From Bradyrhizobium monzae (lineage in GTDB: Bacteria; Pseudomonadota; Alphaproteobacteria; Rhizobiales; Xanthobacteraceae): a stretch of DNA of 64,000 nt. Position 1 is the stretch's first letter; each line of letters starts with the position of its first letter. Made by a program: the position numbers and the translations under genes. The notes beneath the pieces were generated by a model, which was not told the DNA's origin, did not search any database, and saw only the letters and a program-made list of their open reading frames with translations. This document shows positions 60,201 to 64,000 of the stretch, piece by piece. The stretch covers positions 3,216-67,215 of the forward strand of contig NZ_JAIRDQ010000016.1 in NCBI RefSeq assembly GCF_021458635.1, given 5' to 3'.

Positions 60201-60663
60201 CCGGTCCGGGCACGAAGTCGATCACCGCGATATCGAGCGCCCTGGCGACGTCACGACTTGGTGAGTTCATATCGGCCCGAGTGACCAGCGCCGTCAGCTT
60301 CATCTCGCTGAAATACCGCTGCAGTTCATCCGCCGTCAGGTCCGGGTTGACGGGGACGCAGGCACAGCTCGATGCGACCGCGATGAGGGCCAGCGCGCTG
60401 TCGGCACCGCGCGGCAGTGCAACAGCCATGCGGTCGACAGGTGCAATGCCGAGCTCGCGCAGCGTTTGGACGAGATGCGCGATCCCAGCGCCGAGCGCGC
60501 CATAAGTCAGCGGCGGTCGGCCGGGGGCGAGCAGAGCGGGCGCGGCCGGCATCGTTCGCGCGTGGAAGGCGAGTAGGCCGCCGATATGGGCAAACGCATT
60601 GGTTTCGGCGCCCGCGTCTACCGATCCCTCTCCCGCCCCGGATGCAATCTCCGACAACGCCAT
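54226..60663 (-). CDS. nonribosomal peptide synthetase, A-T-C-A-T-C
   Basis: 2145 residues from ATG 60663 (AAGGGA upstream). A1, about 25-520, is acyl-CoA-ligase-like (LLTSGTAARPKMVPLTHRN, YGMTEAAS). T1 has Ser570 in LGADSLAV. C1, about 625-1060, has HHLVTDG. A2, about 1085-1575, has IYTSGSSGAPKG and YGASE; its A4 motif reads SFVISVWQF, with Val replacing the Asp that binds the amino group. T2 has Ser1638 in GGHSLL. C2, about 1695-2120, has an intact HHAAADG. There is no thioesterase, reductase or epimerase, and the protein ends after C2. Product unknown. Lys-rich small protein, PPTase and monooxygenase genes follow on the same strand. Confidence 0.93.
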   Translation of the reverse strand: MALSEIASGAGEGSVDAGAETNAFAHIGGLLAFHARTMPAAPALLAPGRPPLTYGALGAGIAHLVQTLRELGIAPVDRMAVALPRGADSALALIAVASSCACVPVNPDLTADELQRYFSEMKLTALVTRADMNSPSRDVARALDIAVIDFVPGPETDLGGCEFIGPTIGPANTSGAAGAEDDAFILLTSGTAARPKMVPLTHRNVCLSAQNAGRVLSLTSQDRLLNALPLFHAHGLISGLLTALAAGSSVIVTGGFDAPSFFGWVRDLRPTWYTAVPTIHRALLTAAEANPERARASSLRVIRSASSSLAPAILNGLETMFGVPVLETYGMTEAASQIAANPFELRKIGSVGRAAGPEIAIMDETGRALANGERGEIMLRGPNMSRGYYNDEAATQAAFRDGWFRTGDLGYLDADGYLFIVGRIKDVINRGGQKVSPLEVEEVLLAHPAVLEAGVFAIPHAKLGENVAAVVVLRANSEATSDQLRQFARKRLAAYKVPSLIRNVTALPKGASGKVKRNALADLISAAHDDDETQLPRNAIETQLAEIWANLLELPRVGIDQDVFALGADSLAVTQMRSRLRERFNVDFSFEDIFDCATVGALAARLETTAHRDATLPAWRPEAFEGDAPLSFQQQRMYVLSRLDPTRYNYNVVEVALLKGQVDIAALQASLAAICARHEALRSVFVEREGEPVQRALEAPPRFERIKLRPCPSHRQAAVVRREALELAQYPFDLAREPPLKVTLFSFDKSSHALVVNVHHLVTDGWSQRLLWEALAAGYSAARRGSVTALPPPGFQYRDFARWQQSWAQTPAAKEQLEYWRTQLDGVTTLPLRTDRPRPEIWSGQGARHYFEFSKALSADIRALSQDQGVTPFMALLAVFQCLLFRHTGHEDVATGSLIANRNQIESERLIGLFANTLILRNDFGGDPTFGEMLRRARQVTLDAYRNQDLPIEEVLRALQIARRSDGNPLFRIMFILQNASIEAAHFPGLSTRRLEIDPKVARFDITLELVDAEGRFTGFFEYATDLFDAVTIEGMADQFKTLLKAVIANPEQRISRLPLLTDAERRRLPTKGRPANFATRGNLCERFERQAKKTPNAVAISDGRLSLSYRELARRSQAIARWLAREGVGAETVVALLAYRGPDLLAAMIAVQRAGAAFLNLDPEQPPARLATILGSSCATVLLTGRAQSAMVEAVLEPLVAPIQVAGLEDAIALASTKPARAAPRASASLAYLIYTSGSSGAPKGVMIEQRGLSNHLASLIAELGLTSKDVIAQTAPQSFVISVWQFLAAPMVGARVHVCSNSVVQDPMLLAREIEREGITVLEIVPSLLRVILERLDEAPMLRAFAKLRLLISTGEPLPVELCRAWFARCPKVPLINAYGASECSDDVSLHRLSRAPDTATTNVPVGAPLPNTELYVLDANLEPQPIGVVGELCIGGAGVGRGYTNDPAQSRQRFIPDPFARRQGARLYRTGDLARRRADGTIECLGRADLQVKVRGYRIELKEIEAALGDHASVRAGIVEPRRDANGDVRLIAHVVAKSGSQISASELRDFLKSRLPVHAIPSAFLFLDQIPLNAHGKLDRSAVLAPAQQETAGTEAAVPARRFTEKVLSDIWIDLLKVESLGVTDNFFDLGGHSLLAGQAMARVARALGVSLPIKTIFEAPTIEELARRVDEAVATKPQKPAAGVPRLADRGPPTLSIAQDQMMRIEQNLPDLPLFNLPFAFHLEGPIDPRMLAQAIDDIARRHESLRTAFAWNGEEPVSRIIAPAALGPVLTVEAIGDGRPHNNKRRKALELRKIELLIAQETYTPVDAARAPLLRARLLRLHAEDHILLLTLHHAAADGWSIGVLFDELSNRYAALAGHASAPLPKMPLAFSDVARWQRWWCGTEAARRQAADWTETLRGSAPLFDGEARPGASTGHHPLSLERDLVVRLTAYARQHNATLFMCLLTGLKALLLARTGRTDISVATAMANRAQPDTEGIVGPFENTVIVRSRITPDLSFTQALGRVRQSVLEAHGRQELPFNILADHLEQEGIDPAPLLQVYFTLQNPLRQPLDLPNVAVRSIGNVAREGQPVLPVDQTWLSLMLKERPTGITGSCNYKSELFDGAMVGTWMEDLVALLGAAITQPNTPLERLLARRAA

Positions 60664-60797
60664 TCCCTTTTGATCTGATTGGGCTATTCTTCCCAAGAGT
60701 TAGGGAACGCGTCCAGTCTGAGGTGAAGTTTTGGCCCCAAAATCTGTGGTTGAGGGACCTTAAGCCCTTCGGCGGGGGAGTGTTGGGCGGGATCACC

Positions 60798-63700
60798 ATG
60801 CTGGAGAAAGAGCCGGGGACGGAAGTCGGGTTGAAGCGTTGGCTAGAAGGCATTGGTCTCGGCCACTACACCGATCTGTTCGCGCAACACCGCCTCGATC
60901 TCGACGTCATGGGAGACCTGACCGAGGCTGATCTCGCCGAGCTCGGATTGCCGCTCGGCGATCGCAAGCGGCTGCAGCGGGCGACCGCATCGCTGTTCCA
61001 GGCCGAGACGGCGGAGGCACCGGTCGAGCCGGCGCATCCGCCGACCCGCACCGAGGCCGGCGCCGAGCGGCGCCAGCTCACCACCATGTTCTGCGACATG
61101 GTCGATTCCACCGCGCTCTCCGCCCAATTCGATCCGGAAGACGTGCGCGACATGATCGCGAGCTTCCGTGAGACCTGCGTGCGGGTGGTCAAGCATTACG
61201 AAGGCTTTGCCGCCCGCTTCGTCGGCGACGGCATTCTGGTTTATTTCGGCTACCCGACCGCGCATGAGGACGACGCCGAGCGTTCGGTGCGCGCCGGGCT
61301 CGAGATCGTGCGGGTGCTTTCGACGGCGCGCGCGATCGAGCCGCGCGGCGCGCTCAGCCACGCGCCTGCCGTCCGCATCGGGATCGCGACCGGCCTCGTG
61401 GTGGTCGGCGACCTCGTCGGCCAGGGCACCGAAGAGCGCGATTCCGCGGTCGGCGAGACCGTCAATCTGGCCGCGCGGCTGCAGGCGCTGGCGCCGCCAA
61501 ACGGCGTAGTGATCTCCACCTCGACGCAGTCATTGTTGAAGGGGAAGTTCGACTACCGCAATCTCGGCGCCCACGCGCTGAAGGGCATCTCGGAGAAGAC
61601 CCAGGCCTGGCACGTCGTGCGCGCCACGCGGGTGGAGACCCGCTTTGCGGCCGCCATGGGCACGCGGCTGACCCCGCTCGTCAACCGTGAGGAGGAGATC
61701 GCGCTGTTGATGGGGCGCTGGCAGCAGATCAAGGAGGGCGACGGCCAGGTCGTCGTCAAGTTCGGCGAGCCCGGCATCGGCAAGTCGCGCATCATCCAGG
61801 AGATTTTCGAGCGGATCGCAGGTGACCGGCACGGACAGGTCTCGTTCCAGTGCTCGCCCTATTACATCTCCACCGCTTTCTATCCGTTCGTCGAGCAGCT
61901 CAAGTTTTCCCTCGGCCTCGATCGCGAGGATGTGTCCGCGCTGTCGCTGGCGAGCCTGGAGAATGCGATTGCCGCCGCCCACGGCGAAATCGAGCAGGTC
62001 GCGCCGCTGTTTGCCGCGCTGCTGTCGCTTCCGACCGGCGAGCGCTATCCGCCGCTCGACCTGTCGCCGCAGCAGCAGAAAGACGCGACCGTTGCGGCGC
62101 TGGTCAATCACTTTCTGGGCCTCGCGCGGGAGATGCCGCTGGTGATGGCTTTTGAGGATCTGCACTGGATCGATCCGACCTCGCGTGAGGTGGTCGACCT
62201 CCTGGTCGACCGGGTGCAGAACCGGCCGATCCTGGCCATCATCACCGCGCGCTCCGAATTCCAGCCGAGCTGGAACGCGCATTCGCACGTCACCACCCTC
62301 GTGCTCAACCGGCTCAGCCGGCCGTTGCGCGCGACGCTGGTCGAGCGCGTCGCCGGCCGCGAGCTGCCCAAGGAGGTCATCGAGGAGATCATCGTCAAGA
62401 CCGACGGTGTGCCGTTGTTCCTGGAGGAGCTGACCAAGACGGTTCTCGAATCCGACCTCCTGACCGAGCGGCATGGCCGCTACGTGCTGTCTGGCCCGTG
62501 GCGGCAACTGGCGATCCCGGCGACGCTGACGGACTCGCTGATGGCACGTCTCGACCGGATGGGGCCGTTCAAGCGGATCGCGCAGATCGGCGCTACGATC
62601 GGTCGCGAATTCTCCTATGAGACCCTGCATGCGGTCGCCAACACGCCGGCGGAGCAAATCGAGGCGGCGCTGACCCATCTGGAGGAGGCGGGCCTGATCA
62701 TTCGGCGCGGCCATCCGCCGGACGCGCTCTATTCCTTCAAGCACGTGATGATCCAGAACGCGGCGCATGCCAGCCTGTTGCACAGCGAGCGGCGCAAGCT
62801 TCATGCGAGCATCGCGCAGGTGCTCGCCGAGATGTATCCGGAGAAGACCGAGCGCGAGCCGGAGCTGCTGGCCCACCATCTCACCGAGTCCGGCCAGAGC
62901 GAAGGCGCGGCGAGCTTCTGGCTCAAGGCCGGCAAGCAGGCGGCCAAGAGCGGCGCCAATCTCGAGGCGATCGGCCATTTGCGCCGGGGCTTGAGCGTCG
63001 TGCAGGCCAATGCCCGCATGCAGGGCGCCGACGAGATGGAGCTCGAGCTGCGGATCGCGCTAGGCAACGCGCTGATAGCCGCCAAGGGCTACGCGGTGCA
63101 GGAGGTCGAGGAGAACTACATCCGCGCCCTCGAACTCGGCCAGCAGCTCGACGACGACGAAAAGGCCTTTGCCGCCACGCGTGGGCTCTGGGTGTGTCAT
63201 TTCATTCGCGCCGATCTCACCCGCGCGCACGATCTCAGCGTCGAATTGCTGAAATTCGCCAAGCGCGAGCGGCTCAACGAGCAGGCGCAGCCGGCGCAGC
63301 AGACTGGCTATCTGATCGAGGCGCACCGCTCGATCGCGATGACCATGCTCTATCGCGGGCGCTTCGCCGCCGCGCAGCATCATCTGCACCGTTGCATCAA
63401 CCTCTACAGCCCCGATTTGCACTCCGACCTGATGGAGCGGCACGGCACCGATCCCGGCGTCGTCTCGCTGTCCTATCTCGGCTACCTCCTCTGGTTCCTC
63501 GGCCAGCCCGACGCGGCGCGCCAACACAGCGAGCAGGCGATCCTGCATGCGGAGAAGATCCGCCATCCTTTCTCGCTCGCCTTCGCGTTGGTGTTCGGTG
63601 CCTATCTCTGCCAGCATCTCCGCGATATCGAGGGCACGCGAGATCATGCCAACCGCGCCATGATCATCGCTACCGAGCACAATTTCCTGCACTGGAAGCA

Positions 63701-64000
63701 GCAGGCCACGATCCTGCGCGGCTGGGCGCTGGCGCAGCTCGGCGAGGCCGACGAGGGCATCAGCCAGATGCGGTTCGGCCTCGACGAGTACGAGGCGATG
63801 GATTCCTGGCTCGCCGGCTGCTGGTTCCGCTGCCTGCTGGCGGAGGCCTATGCCAAGGTCGGCATGCGCGACGCTGCCTTGCGCGCGCTGGACGGTGCGC
63901 TTGCGACCGCAAGACGGACCGGCGATCACTCCTACCTCGCCGAGGTCTATCGCCTGCAGGGCGAGATCACCTTGTCGGACGGCAATCCGGCCTCGGTGCA
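60798..64000 (+). CDS. SAM-domain adenylate cyclase with AAA ATPase and TPR regions, 3' end outside the window
   Basis: At least 1067 residues; the frame stays open to the window edge. About 11-65: SAM domain (LKRWLEGIGLGHYTDLFAQHRLDL). About 90-265: class III nucleotide cyclase with both metal Asps (TMFCDMVDSTALS and FVGDGILVYFGYP), and GETVNLAARLQ and HALKGI. About 290-560: AAA/STAND ATPase with Walker A FGEPGIGKS near 321 and FEDLHWIDPTS. The rest is helical TPR-like. Such proteins are large soluble cyclases common in Bradyrhizobium. It is divergent from the NRPS gene, 134 bp apart, so shared control is possible. Confidence 0.9.
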   Translation, partial: MLEKEPGTEVGLKRWLEGIGLGHYTDLFAQHRLDLDVMGDLTEADLAELGLPLGDRKRLQRATASLFQAETAEAPVEPAHPPTRTEAGAERRQLTTMFCDMVDSTALSAQFDPEDVRDMIASFRETCVRVVKHYEGFAARFVGDGILVYFGYPTAHEDDAERSVRAGLEIVRVLSTARAIEPRGALSHAPAVRIGIATGLVVVGDLVGQGTEERDSAVGETVNLAARLQALAPPNGVVISTSTQSLLKGKFDYRNLGAHALKGISEKTQAWHVVRATRVETRFAAAMGTRLTPLVNREEEIALLMGRWQQIKEGDGQVVVKFGEPGIGKSRIIQEIFERIAGDRHGQVSFQCSPYYISTAFYPFVEQLKFSLGLDREDVSALSLASLENAIAAAHGEIEQVAPLFAALLSLPTGERYPPLDLSPQQQKDATVAALVNHFLGLAREMPLVMAFEDLHWIDPTSREVVDLLVDRVQNRPILAIITARSEFQPSWNAHSHVTTLVLNRLSRPLRATLVERVAGRELPKEVIEEIIVKTDGVPLFLEELTKTVLESDLLTERHGRYVLSGPWRQLAIPATLTDSLMARLDRMGPFKRIAQIGATIGREFSYETLHAVANTPAEQIEAALTHLEEAGLIIRRGHPPDALYSFKHVMIQNAAHASLLHSERRKLHASIAQVLAEMYPEKTEREPELLAHHLTESGQSEGAASFWLKAGKQAAKSGANLEAIGHLRRGLSVVQANARMQGADEMELELRIALGNALIAAKGYAVQEVEENYIRALELGQQLDDDEKAFAATRGLWVCHFIRADLTRAHDLSVELLKFAKRERLNEQAQPAQQTGYLIEAHRSIAMTMLYRGRFAAAQHHLHRCINLYSPDLHSDLMERHGTDPGVVSLSYLGYLLWFLGQPDAARQHSEQAILHAEKIRHPFSLAFALVFGAYLCQHLRDIEGTRDHANRAMIIATEHNFLHWKQQATILRGWALAQLGEADEGISQMRFGLDEYEAMDSWLAGCWFRCLLAEAYAKVGMRDAALRALDGALATARRTGDHSYLAEVYRLQGEITLSDGNPASV

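Noticed and set aside
54226..60663. Siderophore synthesis as the function of the NRPS locus
   Set aside because: No receptor, transporter, isochorismate or hydroxamate enzymes accompany it, so assigning a siderophore would be a guess.

Overview
This window reads as chromosomal DNA of a Bradyrhizobium-like alphaproteobacterium (Nitrobacteraceae). The GC content is high, alphaproteobacterial chemotaxis and flagellar genes sit with ctrA, and the intergenic regions carry palindromes of a kind I recall as abundant in Bradyrhizobium. Gene density is high. I see no rRNA, tRNA, CRISPR array, insertion sequence or phage.

Layout. 1-2720: end of a chemotaxis operon (cheW tail, cheY, cheB, cheR). 2770-5083 (minus): an operon like enterobacterial yjfL-yjfM-yjfC (DUF350, Ser-rich DUF1190-like protein, glutathionylspermidine-synthase-like ATP-grasp) with an added small His-rich protein. 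5321-8799: a CHAT-protease/TPR protein followed by an unrecognised polytopic membrane protein. 8889-11895: ctrA (minus), then fliI and fliJ; the ctrA/fliI gap holds a dense GANTC cluster, CtrA-type half-sites and a tandemly duplicated fliI start region. 12079-16174: ECF sigma factor and anti-sigma factor, AraC regulator and NDH-2-like oxidoreductase. 16262-21142 (minus): a 1626-residue repeat-containing phosphoesterase. 21143-22980: small genes and repeats. 23275-25416 (minus): flhA.

25688-30092 (minus): a six-gene copper-handling operon (His-rich protein, lipoprotein, TolC-like protein, multicopper oxidase, cupredoxin, CusF-like protein). 30242-36669: MFS transporter, DUF4864 protein, TetR regulator and a PaoABC-like molybdenum aldehyde oxidoreductase. 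36715-51918: an amine and amino-acid utilisation region with two XRE-cupin regulators, an omega-aminotransferase, DadA, a polar amino acid ABC transporter, a PuuB-like oxidase, a gamma-glutamyltransferase, an enoyl-CoA hydratase, a sugar-dehydrogenase/cytochrome c fusion with an SMP-30-like protein, and an acetylpolyamine amidohydrolase. 51979-60663 (minus): a compact nonribosomal peptide locus (A-T-C-A-T-C synthetase, 54-residue Lys-rich protein, Sfp-type PPTase, luciferase-like monooxygenase). 60798 to the end: a SAM-domain/adenylate cyclase/AAA/TPR protein, cut by the window edge.

The best candidates for something undescribed are the CHAT-TPR plus membrane-protein pair and the small NRPS locus, whose synthetase ends in a condensation domain and whose second adenylation domain lacks the usual amino-group-binding Asp. 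At the sequence level the most striking signals are the fliI leader repeats and the six alternating 363-bp repeats of the phosphoesterase gene. Gene roles are inferred from motifs and family knowledge; no database search was run.
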